Assembly (NCBI GenBank): GCA_002690755.1
Contig: NZFT01000059.1
Location: forward strand, 7,326-20,753
Reading direction: 5' to 3'
Length of the DNA: 13,428 nt
From: Phycisphaerae bacterium
GTDB taxonomy: Bacteria; Planctomycetota; Phycisphaerae; Phycisphaerales; SM1A02
The translations under genes and the position numbers were made by a program. Each line of letters begins with the position of its first letter. Within the stretch, counting starts at the first letter, position 1. Shown here one piece after another: positions 1 to 7,059 of the stretch. Below the pieces are notes generated by a model that saw only the letters and a program-made list of their open reading frames with translations, was not told the DNA's origin and made no database searches.

Positions 1-1
1 C

Positions 2-1069
2 GCGCTGCGGATCGCGTTTCTCCACCTTGAAGCCGGCGAGCCCTCGCCCGGGGTCCTTCAGAAGCACGCGACGATGCTGAAGGTGTGGCGCGACCTGGGA
101 ATGACCGTGGAGTCGATTCGACCGCGGATCGTGTCGCCGCCCACCGGCATCGTGGGACGGTTTCGTCTTCTTCGTGCGTTGAATGCGGCGGCGGTCGACG
201 CGGCCGGACGTCTCGAAGACTTCCGACCGGACGTCGTCTATGCGCGGGAGATGATCTGGACGCCAGCGACGGAGCGGATCATGCGAGGACACCCGGTCGT
301 CCTCGAATTGAACGGAGACGCGGCGGTTCAGCTCCGTCGACGCTCCCGGTCCGCGGCCGCGTTCTGGGGAATCACCGCCGGTCGACTGCATCGGCATGCG
401 AGGGGATATGTCGCCGCGACCGAGCAGATCGTGGAATCACGGCGTGGCGGCGACGCTTCGGTGATGGTGGTCGGCAACCCCGTCTTCGTTTCAGACACGC
501 CGCCGGCTCGCGATCCCCAGTCGCCGCCTCTGGTCGTGATGCTGGTGGGAGAGCGGGCGGATCGCCCGATCGCGACGAATCGCGGGATCGATCGGTTGGT
601 GCGGATCGCCACCCGACTACCCGGCGTGCGATTCCGAGTTCTGGGTGGTGCGGCGCCGACGGATCTGAAGTCGCCTTCGAATCTCGAGTTCGCACCGGCG
701 GTTCCCGTGGATGAGCTGGAAGGCGTCTTCGCATCCGCAACGGCGAGTCTGGGCAGCCTGGCACCTCACCGCTCGGGGCTCACGTCGTCCCGAGCCCTGA
801 AGGTCAGGACATCGCTTGCGTTCGGCGTCCCGGTGGTGCTGACGCACGATGATCCGGATCTGCCGTCCGATGTGGATTTCCTCCTGCGAGTCCCGGCGCG
901 CGACGAGGTCACGGACGCCGACGTCGAACGGATCGAGCGGTTCATCCGCCGTGCCTCGGACGACTCCGCGGTCGGTCGGCAAGCATGGCGATTCGCGGCC
1001 CAACGCCTCTCCGGGCGGGCCATCGAACCCGCGCGATTGCGATTCCTCGCGTCAGTCGCCGTCCGCTGA
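2..1069 (+). CDS. GT-B glycosyltransferase (GT4-like), 5' partial
   Basis: The reading frame is open to the left edge, and the residues before the first ATG (position 74) already form the family N terminus: LRIAFLHLEAGEPSPGVLQK is a first Rossmann strand followed by a glycine-rich loop. The gene therefore starts upstream of the window and position 74 is not the start. About 355 residues are visible. An N-terminal half carries RPDVVYAREMIW and the strand VVLELNGD. A second Rossmann domain begins near PPLVVMLVGE, and the C-terminal nucleotide-sugar region contains SRALKVRTSLAFGVPVVLTH, matching the 'LKvrtylAfG.Pvi' block of GT4-like enzymes. It probably transfers a sugar from a nucleotide donor during surface glycan assembly at the cytoplasmic membrane; donor and acceptor cannot be read. 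It converges on the methyltransferase gene 26 bp downstream. Fold assignment is firm, exact family less so. Confidence 0.84.
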   Translation, partial: ALRIAFLHLEAGEPSPGVLQKHATMLKVWRDLGMTVESIRPRIVSPPTGIVGRFRLLRALNAAAVDAAGRLEDFRPDVVYAREMIWTPATERIMRGHPVVLELNGDAAVQLRRRSRSAAAFWGITAGRLHRHARGYVAATEQIVESRRGGDASVMVVGNPVFVSDTPPARDPQSPPLVVMLVGERADRPIATNRGIDRLVRIATRLPGVRFRVLGGAAPTDLKSPSNLEFAPAVPVDELEGVFASATASLGSLAPHRSGLTSSRALKVRTSLAFGVPVVLTHDDPDLPSDVDFLLRVPARDEVTDADVERIERFIRRASDDSAVGRQAWRFAAQRLSGRAIEPARLRFLASVAVR

Positions 1070-1095
1070 AGTCCGATCCCGTCCGTTTACGAATC

Positions 1096-1731
1096 TCACC
1101 CCTTCTCGAGGTACCACAACCGGTTCTTCTCCTCGAGCGATTTCTCCCCGTAGGCGACGCCGACGTTGAGAATCGGCTTCCATCCCACTTCGGCGAACAG
1201 CGTGGGGTAGTCGTGGGAGAAGGACTGGAGTTTCTCCGTCCCCTCGTCGTCATAGCATCCGGGCTCGCTCCAGGTCGTGAAGCAGAGGTGGCGGGACGCC
1301 ATTCGATCGATGTTTCGGATCGCCGCCCGGATCTTCGAAGGGTGAAGATGTATCAGGAACATGGTGGCGAACACGAGATCGAATTCCTCCGCGAGGGGCC
1401 CCTTCGTGATGTCCAACGCCTCCGAGCGGGCGCCGTGGGCCCGCGACCGTTCCTCGAGCATCTTCAGGAGCGGGGGGCTCCAGTCCGCGGAAACGAGCTC
1501 GACCTCCGCGGCCCGCCAGAGATGCACGAATCGGCCTGATCCCGCACCGAGATCGAGCACGCGCCGGCCGGAGAATCGAGGGGCGAGGAATTCCCGTACG
1601 AACGTCACGTCCGGGCGGGTGGTCCACCGTTCGTCTTCCGGCGACCACGATTCCTCGTTCCGAAACCACAGCTGCACCTTCGGGCTCTCGGCGTCGCACC
1701 AGTAGTCCTCGATATTCCGCTGGTTCGCCAT
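1096..1731 (-). CDS. Class I SAM-dependent methyltransferase
   Basis: The 211-aa product begins MANQRNIEDYW. The frame stays open upstream to 2079, but that extension is low-complexity and overlaps the divergent gene, so the ATG at 1731 is preferred; no clear Shine-Dalgarno precedes it. Motif I of the SAM-binding Rossmann fold is plain (RRVLDLGAGSGRFVHLW, about residues 56-72). It is followed by an acidic/hydrophobic motif II region (VELVSADWSPPLLKML) and the post-motif strand FDLVFATMFLIHLHP typical of Methyltransf_11/25-type enzymes. The substrate is unknown. Its place between two glycosyltransferase genes suggests a sugar or glycan-terminus methyltransferase, but this is context only. It is the lone minus-strand gene in this part of the cluster, converging with the first gene and diverging from the second glycosyltransferase. 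Confidence 0.85.
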   Translation of the reverse strand: MANQRNIEDYWCDAESPKVQLWFRNEESWSPEDERWTTRPDVTFVREFLAPRFSGRRVLDLGAGSGRFVHLWRAAEVELVSADWSPPLLKMLEERSRAHGARSEALDITKGPLAEEFDLVFATMFLIHLHPSKIRAAIRNIDRMASRHLCFTTWSEPGCYDDEGTEKLQSFSHDYPTLFAEVGWKPILNVGVAYGEKSLEEKNRLWYLEKG

Positions 1732-1794
1732 CGGTGTCGTGTTCGTTCGTTTCTGGAGGAGGGGGCCGCGAGGGTGGACGATCGCTCTGCTGGT

Positions 1795-1824
1795 ATCGTA
1801 CCGACGGCTCGCCCGGACCGGCAA
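1795..1824 (-). promoter_or_regulatory. Candidate sigma-70-like promoter of the methyltransferase gene
   Basis: Read on the minus strand there is TTGCCG (1824-1819), an 18-bp spacer, then TACGAT (1800-1795), about 64 bp ahead of the methyltransferase ATG. The match is moderate and found by eye in a 151-bp divergent spacer (1732-1882), which must also drive the glycosyltransferase at 1883. No comparably good pair was seen for the + direction. Confidence 0.28.
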
Positions 1825-1882
1825 TCCATGCAGAGCGGTACCGTGCATCGGTTCGATCCCCTCCCTTGAAGCAGGACTCTCC

Positions 1883-3529
1883 TTGTCGACGCAATCCACT
1901 GTCAAGGGCCCGACGTCCTCGCAGTCGCGGGTCGTGATGTTCGTGCTCAATGCGTTTCGACACGACACCCGGGTCGAGAAGCAGGCGCGGATGCTGGTGG
2001 ATGCGGGATGCGACGTGATCGTGATCGCCCTCCGGATCAAGGATGTGCCTCGTCGGGAGTGGCGGGATGGATATCGCATCCTCAGGATCGACCCCGCCGG
2101 GAGCTGGTTCCTCGGCCTGATCCTCCTTCGCTTCCTCCGTTGCTATCGATTCGCACCCTCGCTGGTCGCGCGGCTCTTCGGAGTTCGTCTCGCCGGTCCG
2201 TCGGACGAGGCGGTTCGCGGCGGGCGCCGACGTCGGTCGGTGGTCCGACGGGGGCGGGACTCGAAGCCCTCGAAGGCCACGGAGGACTCGGGCGGCTCGC
2301 TTCTCCGGGTACTGCAGGTGTCGGTCGCGGTCGTCCTGGTGTTCCCGGTCCGCGTCCTGATCGGCGGCATTCGCTGGGTTCGTCGCCGGTCGGCCGTCGT
2401 CGTACGGAACGCTCGTGCACGGCTCAGGAACTCGCAAAGCCGACTGCCCGGCCCGTTGGCGTCGTTCATCGTTCGGGCTTACCGGGTCTCTCGTCGGGCG
2501 TTTCGCCGGCTGGGACGCGGGTGGTCTCGATTCATCCGACGAGTCATGAAACCACTCATCCGCCGAATTCCCTCCGGGGTTCGGTCATTGGGGAACGACC
2601 TGCACGTCGCGCGGCTCGGGATGGCGCTCTCACCCGATCTGATCGTCGCTCATGACACGAACACGCTGCCTGCCGCGCTCGTCGTGAGCAGGGTGACGGG
2701 GACCCCGTTCGTGTTCGATTCTCACGAGCTCTTTCTCGAACGGAATCTCCCGAGCCACCTGCAGGCCTCCGAGCGATGGCTCTGGAGCCTTCCCGAGCGA
2801 GACGGCGTGCATGCGGCATCGGCGCGATTCTCCGTGTCCAATCTCGTATGCGAATCGCTTCGAGACCGGTACGGCGTGGATTTCGAGGAACTTCCCAATG
2901 CCCAGGAGTTCGAGGAGGGCCTTGAAGCGGACGGTCGTCTCCAGACCGCGATCGGCGTCGCGTCGACCACGCCGGTCGCGATCTACGTGGGGCGGGTCAC
3001 GCGAGGCAGGGGCCTCGAACTCCTGCCCGACGCGGCGACGCTGCGAAAGGACGTCCACTGGGTCGTGATGGGGCCCGGTAGCGAGGGTGGCTACGCCACG
3101 TCGCTCGCGGAGGATCTTCAGGAGCTCGAGATCGAGAACGTGCACATCCTGCCACCGGTTCCATCGTCCGAAGTCGGCTACTGGCTCCTCGACGCCACGG
3201 TCGGGATCGTCCCGACCAACTCGGGGATGGCGAGTTACCAACTCGGACTGGGCAACAAGAGCTTCCACGCGCTCGCCGCGGGGCTTCCCCAGGTGTTGAG
3301 CGACCAGCCCGGCAAACGACGCTTCGCGGAGGAGACCGGTGCGGCGGTGGTGTTCGACCTCGACGATTCCGATTCCCTTGCGAGCCAGGTGGGTCGCGTC
3401 GTCGATGACCCCGTGCTCCGTGAACGGCTTCGCAGTTCCGCACTTCAGGCGGGGCGTCGCTTCGACTGGCGGATCGTCGGGGAGCGATACCGGGAACGCT
3501 GTCTCCAGGTGATGGAGGCGGCGTCGTGA
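1883..3529 (+). CDS. Glycosyltransferase (GT4-like) with a long basic/hydrophobic insertion
   Basis: TTG at 1883 is chosen as start: AGGA lies 6 nt upstream and it leaves a usable spacer to the divergent gene. An ATG at 1739 would sit 7 bp from the divergent start codon and add an unlikely 48-residue stretch; an ATG at 1937 would cut into the first beta strand (RVVMFVLNAF). The product is 548 aa. Residues 15-70 are a GT-B N-terminal strand-helix unit (TRVEKQARMLVDAGCDVIVI). Residues about 72-240 are extremely Arg-rich, with a hydrophobic run near 139-165 (LLRVLQVSVAVVLVFPVRVL). The fold then resumes with PDLIVAHDTNTLPAA and FVFDSHELFLERN, family blocks of GT4-like enzymes. The C-terminal domain starts near residue 363 (AIYVGRVTRGRGLELL) and includes GLGNKSFHALAAGLPQVLS. 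It probably acts at the inner membrane face in glycan assembly. Its stop overlaps the next start by 4 bp. Confidence 0.8.
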   Translation: MSTQSTVKGPTSSQSRVVMFVLNAFRHDTRVEKQARMLVDAGCDVIVIALRIKDVPRREWRDGYRILRIDPAGSWFLGLILLRFLRCYRFAPSLVARLFGVRLAGPSDEAVRGGRRRRSVVRRGRDSKPSKATEDSGGSLLRVLQVSVAVVLVFPVRVLIGGIRWVRRRSAVVVRNARARLRNSQSRLPGPLASFIVRAYRVSRRAFRRLGRGWSRFIRRVMKPLIRRIPSGVRSLGNDLHVARLGMALSPDLIVAHDTNTLPAALVVSRVTGTPFVFDSHELFLERNLPSHLQASERWLWSLPERDGVHAASARFSVSNLVCESLRDRYGVDFEELPNAQEFEEGLEADGRLQTAIGVASTTPVAIYVGRVTRGRGLELLPDAATLRKDVHWVVMGPGSEGGYATSLAEDLQELEIENVHILPPVPSSEVGYWLLDATVGIVPTNSGMASYQLGLGNKSFHALAAGLPQVLSDQPGKRRFAEETGAAVVFDLDDSDSLASQVGRVVDDPVLRERLRSSALQAGRRFDWRIVGERYRERCLQVMEAAS

Positions 3530-4851
3530 CGCTCGCGGCGCCGAGTGGATTGGGGCTGGCCTGGTGGGCCCTCGGCCTCGCGCTTCGATTCGGGCGCTGG
3601 CGCATCTTCGCCATGGTGCTCGCTCAGGGAGGTGTCGCGATCGCCACCGGGATCGGCTTCGCGAGCCTGATCGCGGTCTTCGCGTCCTCCGGCCCGGGCG
3701 ACGTCGTCGAGCCGGTCGATGGCATGTCCACGGAGTTGCTCGTGACGATCGGAATCGCGAGCCTCGTCCTCGCCTCCGGTTTCGAGTTCATCGGCACGAC
3801 GTTGAGTTTCAAGCTTCGATGGCGCATTCAGAACGGTCTGCGCGACGACATTCTCGAACGTGTTCGGGACCGGCGTCCGTTCCGGTTGACGGGGATCATC
3901 CGGCCCGACTCGGCGCAGGGGGTCGCATCCACCGCCAACACGAACGCGGCCCATGCCGGCTGGCTCACCCAACTCCTTCTGAACGGGCTGCTGCCGCTCT
4001 GCATCGCGTTCTCCCTGTCGATCCTGATCTCCCTCCGCGCCCCGATTCTCCTGCTCGCCCTCGCGGCGATGGTGCTGCTCACCATCCCGCTGGTCTGGAT
4101 CCAGGTCCGAAGGGTGAGCGGTGCCGCGAACGTGTTCCTCGACTCGGCCTCGGAGATGTCGCGAGAGTCCAAGGCGATCGCCGCCGCCGCCATCACCGCA
4201 TCGCCGACGGATCCGCTGGAGACCGAGGCGATCGAACGGTTCCAGTCCGCGAGGCTCGATCGGATGCGAGGGGTCCAGTGGCTCCGGCTCGGTACGGGTG
4301 TGCTGCTCGCGTTCGCGGTCGGTGCGAGCGTGTTGGGGCTCCGATACCTTCCGACCGATTCCGCTGAACTGGTGATCTTCATCGCACTGCTGCGAGAGGC
4401 CTTCTCCGGTGTCGCGGGCGTGGCGCGGGCATCCGGCGCCGCGGCTCGAATCCAGCCCAAGGCCGAAGCGTTGCGGAGGGCCCTCCACCCGTCGCTCGTC
4501 TCCGAGTCTCCACGGCCCGGGCTCACCTCCATCGCGGTCCACGGTCTCCTTCCTCCGGACTGGCTGGCGAGAGTCGCCGCGGTCGCCGCGTGGTGCGACG
4601 GGATGCCGGAAGGTGGGTTCGGGATCGAGTCGGAAGGCGTGGTGCGGACGCGATTCAACCCGGCCGACGACTGGATCGATGTGATGGCCTGCGACCGCTC
4701 GAGCGAAGCGACCGCCGACGTCCACCTGGTGATCACCCGGGACGGATCCGTCGTGGAGTGGGATGTCGACCGCACGCCGTCGCCGCTCCTGAACAGCGAG
4801 CCAAGGACGCCCGACGAGCCGGATGAGGATCTCGAGGATGGCCCGCTCTAG
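3526..4851 (+). CDS. ABC-exporter-like transmembrane protein without an intact ATPase domain
   Basis: The GTG start overlaps the previous stop (GTGA), with a strong GGAGG 7 nt upstream at 3514-3518, so translation is probably coupled. The 441-aa product has hydrophobic segments near residues 28-52, 70-92, 148-169, 172-193, 255-273 and a weaker one at 279-300. This spacing, with the basic/amphipathic stretch FKLRWRIQNGLRDDILERV after segment 2, resembles a type-1 ABC exporter membrane domain. No Walker A, signature or Walker B motif follows. Residues about 332-441 are soluble; LTSIAVHGLLPPDW and VHLVITRDGSVVEWD look like the first and last strands of an ABC ATPase with the core missing, which is inference. 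It may be an orphan or degenerate transporter half working with an ATPase elsewhere, or a membrane scaffold for glycan synthesis. The tail is acidic (PDEPDEDLED). Confidence 0.78.
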   Translation: MTLAAPSGLGLAWWALGLALRFGRWRIFAMVLAQGGVAIATGIGFASLIAVFASSGPGDVVEPVDGMSTELLVTIGIASLVLASGFEFIGTTLSFKLRWRIQNGLRDDILERVRDRRPFRLTGIIRPDSAQGVASTANTNAAHAGWLTQLLLNGLLPLCIAFSLSILISLRAPILLLALAAMVLLTIPLVWIQVRRVSGAANVFLDSASEMSRESKAIAAAAITASPTDPLETEAIERFQSARLDRMRGVQWLRLGTGVLLAFAVGASVLGLRYLPTDSAELVIFIALLREAFSGVAGVARASGAAARIQPKAEALRRALHPSLVSESPRPGLTSIAVHGLLPPDWLARVAAVAAWCDGMPEGGFGIESEGVVRTRFNPADDWIDVMACDRSSEATADVHLVITRDGSVVEWDVDRTPSPLLNSEPRTPDEPDEDLEDGPL

Positions 4852-4883
4852 GCCGGGTTTCAACCTTCGCTATCATCCGTCCG

Positions 4884-5525
4884 ATGCGAATGAACGACGA
4901 CGCCAAGATTCTCGTGCTGGGCCCGCATACCGACGACGGTGAACTGGGCTGTGGTGGATTGATGGCGAAGCGGAAGGCGATGGGCCACGAGGTGCACTAC
5001 GCGGTGTTCTCGAGTTGCAGGAGGAGCGTTCCCGACGGCCTTCCGGAGGACGTCCTCGTCACCGAGGTCAAGGCCGCGTGTCGAGTTCTCGGGCTCGATC
5101 CCGATGATGATCTGACGCTTCTCGACTACGACGTCAGGACCTTCCCGGAGAATCGTCAGGCGATTCTCGACGACCTCATTCGACTGCGGCAGACGCTGAG
5201 GCCCGATGTCGTGCTGTGTCCGTCGCTCCACGACATCCATCAGGATCACGCCACGGTGGCGAGAGAGGCGTTGCGGGCGTTCAAGTGCCAGACGATCCTC
5301 TGCTACGAGGAACCCTGGAACAACATCGCCTTCGCCACCAACGCGTTCGAACGTCTGGACGAGGAGATCCTCGACATCAAGATGCGGGCCCTGGAGTGCT
5401 ACGAATCGCAGAAGAAGCGGCCGTACTTCACGCAGGACATGATGCGCTCCCTCGCGATCACGAGGGGTTGCCAGCTCGAGGGTGGATATGCGGAGGCGTT
5501 CGAAGTGGTGAGGTACATGCTGTGA
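4884..5525 (+). CDS. PIG-L/LmbE-family zinc-dependent N-deacetylase
   Basis: The 213-aa product has both hallmark motifs of the PIG-L family. One is PHTDDGELGCGGLM at residues 14-27, the metal- and base-bearing PHxDD motif; H15 and D18 are predicted zinc ligands and D17 the catalytic base. The other is HDIHQDH at residues 116-122, supplying the third histidine ligand. Known members remove N-acyl, usually N-acetyl, groups from amino sugars (GlcNAc-PI, GlcNAc-inositol, N,N'-diacetylchitobiose). The length is normal and no signal peptide is present, so it acts in the cytoplasm. Start: ATG 4884 without a clear Shine-Dalgarno; ATG 4890 is an equally possible in-frame start. The gene lies 32 bp after the membrane protein and overlaps the next by 4 bp. 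With the LpxD-like acyltransferase and ACP nearby, it probably produces the free amine that is then re-acylated (inference). Confidence 0.92.
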   Translation: MRMNDDAKILVLGPHTDDGELGCGGLMAKRKAMGHEVHYAVFSSCRRSVPDGLPEDVLVTEVKAACRVLGLDPDDDLTLLDYDVRTFPENRQAILDDLIRLRQTLRPDVVLCPSLHDIHQDHATVAREALRAFKCQTILCYEEPWNNIAFATNAFERLDEEILDIKMRALECYESQKKRPYFTQDMMRSLAITRGCQLEGGYAEAFEVVRYML

Positions 5526-6115
5526 GCACCGATCTGCTTCTTCCGCCGCTTCGCTTCAAGGGGGAGCGTTCCTACATTCAGGGACCAGACCTGTTCAATG
5601 CGATGCAGGTGGCGGCGCGGGAGCGACTCGGTCGTTCCGCCTGGGTCGAGCGCGCGGTGATTCGAGAGATGGCCACCGGACCCGTGGAGGTCGCGGAAGG
5701 CGATGTCGACGCGGCGAAAGGCGTCTTCGACGTTCGGGAGGCCGACGAACGCCACCGGTTCTCGCTCGTCGACGCGGTCGGGGACGTCCAGTTGGCCAGG
5801 GAGCCGTACGACGAGTCGATGATCGTGGAAGGAGGTCGATATTCGACCGATCGGGGCACCTTCGAAGGCGTGATGCCTCACACGGTCATGGAGGTGGTGA
5901 CCTCGCTCGCGAAGACCCTGCACAACCGGGAACTCCCCGTGTCCGATGCGAAGTGGATCTGGGTCGGCGTCGCACTCGACCGCGCCCTTCCGGACGTGGC
6001 GACGAAGGCGGAGGTCGTGATCCGCCGTCGGCTCGGGAGTCGCTTGACGATGTCGGATCTGGTGATCGACGGGGACGCCGTCGGATCGATGACCTTCGCG
6101 GCACGCACGTTGTGA
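5522..6115 (+). CDS. Unrecognised 197-aa protein, possibly hotdog-fold acyl-thioester enzyme
   Basis: The GTG start forms a GTGA overlap with the deacetylase stop, with GAGG about 8 nt upstream; the frame is open further upstream but that part lies inside the deacetylase. The family is not recognised. The protein is soluble, without signal peptide, membrane segment or cysteine motif. The C-terminal third (VATKAEVVIRRRLGSRLTMS, then DGDAVGSMTFAAR) has the alternating strand pattern of a hotdog thioesterase/dehydratase. An earlier stretch MPHTVMEVVTSLAKTLHN could be a hotdog central helix, so a double-hotdog layout is conceivable; this is a weak structural guess. It is sandwiched by 4-bp overlaps between a deacetylase and a KAS III, so a role in making or loading the acyl group is the best contextual idea. 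Conserved-looking positions include REPYDES and the paired FDV/RFSL strands. Confidence 0.75.
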   Translation: MSTDLLLPPLRFKGERSYIQGPDLFNAMQVAARERLGRSAWVERAVIREMATGPVEVAEGDVDAAKGVFDVREADERHRFSLVDAVGDVQLAREPYDESMIVEGGRYSTDRGTFEGVMPHTVMEVVTSLAKTLHNRELPVSDAKWIWVGVALDRALPDVATKAEVVIRRRLGSRLTMSDLVIDGDAVGSMTFAARTL

Positions 6116-7041
6116 ACGGAGTCATCTCCATCGCGAGTCACGTGCCCGCCGGCGAGTTGTCGGCATCCGCGGTGGCCGAAGGCCTCTCCGTCCCCACGGA
6201 GTTCGTCGAGGACAAGCTCGGAACCGCGCGTCTTCCACGCATCGCGACCGGCGTCGAGACGAGTGATCTCGCGGTGTCGGCCGTTCGCGCGTTGGAGGGG
6301 GATGGCCGCTACGACCCTTCGGAGATCCGAGTGCTCGTCGTCGTCACTCAGAATCCCGACGGACGCGGTCTGCCGCACACCGCGGCGATCGTCGCATCGA
6401 AACTCGGTCTCGGCCCGGACGTGGCCGCATTCGACGTCTCCCTGGGGTGCTCCGGATTCGTGTACGGCCTGCAGATCGTCGAGGGCCTGCTGGCGAAGAC
6501 CGGGGGGACCGGGCTGCTGGTCACCGCGGATCCCTACTCGAAGATCGTCGATCCCGACGATCGCGACACGGTGCTTCTCTTCGGGGACGCGTCGGCCGCC
6601 ACGCTGATCGGCCCCGATCCGAAGTACCGCATCGGTGCCGTGCGACTCGGTACGGACGGGCGCGGTGCACCACACCTCTGCAATCGGGACGGTGTTCTTC
6701 ACATGGCCGGGCGACAGGTCTTCAACTTCGCGGCCACTCGGGTGCCGCGTGAAGCGAAGGCCCTGCTGGAATCGCAGGGCCTCGTCATCGGCGACATCGA
6801 TCTCGCGCTGCTCCATCAGGGAAGCCGCTACATCGTCGAGACGCTCGCCGACCGGATCGGGCTGGACCGTGCCATCACCCCGGTCGACGTGGGAAGGACG
6901 GGCAACGCCGTTTCGAGTTCGATTCCCCTGCTTCTCGAGCCCTTTCTCGCATCGCCTTCCGCGGACCTGCCGCGACGGGTCCTGATGGCGGGATTCGGGG
7001 TCGGCTTCTCGTGGGGCGTCGGACTGCTCGAGCGCGCCTGA
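6112..7041 (+). CDS. 3-oxoacyl-ACP synthase III-like (KAS III / FabH-type) condensing enzyme
   Basis: The GTG start overlaps the previous stop as GTGA; there is no Shine-Dalgarno, so reinitiation after the upstream gene is likely. The product is 309 aa, slightly shorter than typical FabH. The thiolase-fold Cys-His-Asn triad is complete: C113 in DVSLGCSGFVYGL, H235 in LALLHQGSRYIVETLADRIG and N265 in VGRTGNAVSSSIP. The glycine-rich C-terminal signature appears as GFGVGFSWGVGLL. FabH-type enzymes condense an acyl-CoA starter with malonyl-ACP, and related enzymes make acyl transfers or acetoacetyl units. Here HQGS replaces the usual HQAN and the N-terminal GIxxR signature is altered (LGTARLPRIATGVETSD), so it is probably not the housekeeping enzyme. 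It most likely supplies a special acyl-ACP for sugar acylation, using the ACP encoded at 9396 (inference). Confidence 0.91.
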   Translation: MNGVISIASHVPAGELSASAVAEGLSVPTEFVEDKLGTARLPRIATGVETSDLAVSAVRALEGDGRYDPSEIRVLVVVTQNPDGRGLPHTAAIVASKLGLGPDVAAFDVSLGCSGFVYGLQIVEGLLAKTGGTGLLVTADPYSKIVDPDDRDTVLLFGDASAATLIGPDPKYRIGAVRLGTDGRGAPHLCNRDGVLHMAGRQVFNFAATRVPREAKALLESQGLVIGDIDLALLHQGSRYIVETLADRIGLDRAITPVDVGRTGNAVSSSIPLLLEPFLASPSADLPRRVLMAGFGVGFSWGVGLLERA

Positions 7042-7059
7042 TTCCCGGCCGCCCATGGA

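Noticed and set aside
1250..2437. Minus-strand open frame (395 codons) across the methyltransferase and glycosyltransferase
   Set aside because: Wrong frame relative to the methyltransferase motifs; low-complexity product.
3445..4863. Long minus-strand open frame (472 codons) opposite the membrane protein
   Set aside because: Composition is Arg/Glu/Gly/His-rich without any domain; the + strand frame has membrane helices, a strong ribosome binding site and coupling to its neighbours. High GC leaves antisense frames open.
5878..7056. Minus-strand open frame (392 codons) opposite the KAS III gene
   Set aside because: It is antisense to a gene with a complete Cys-His-Asn triad and shows no motif of its own.
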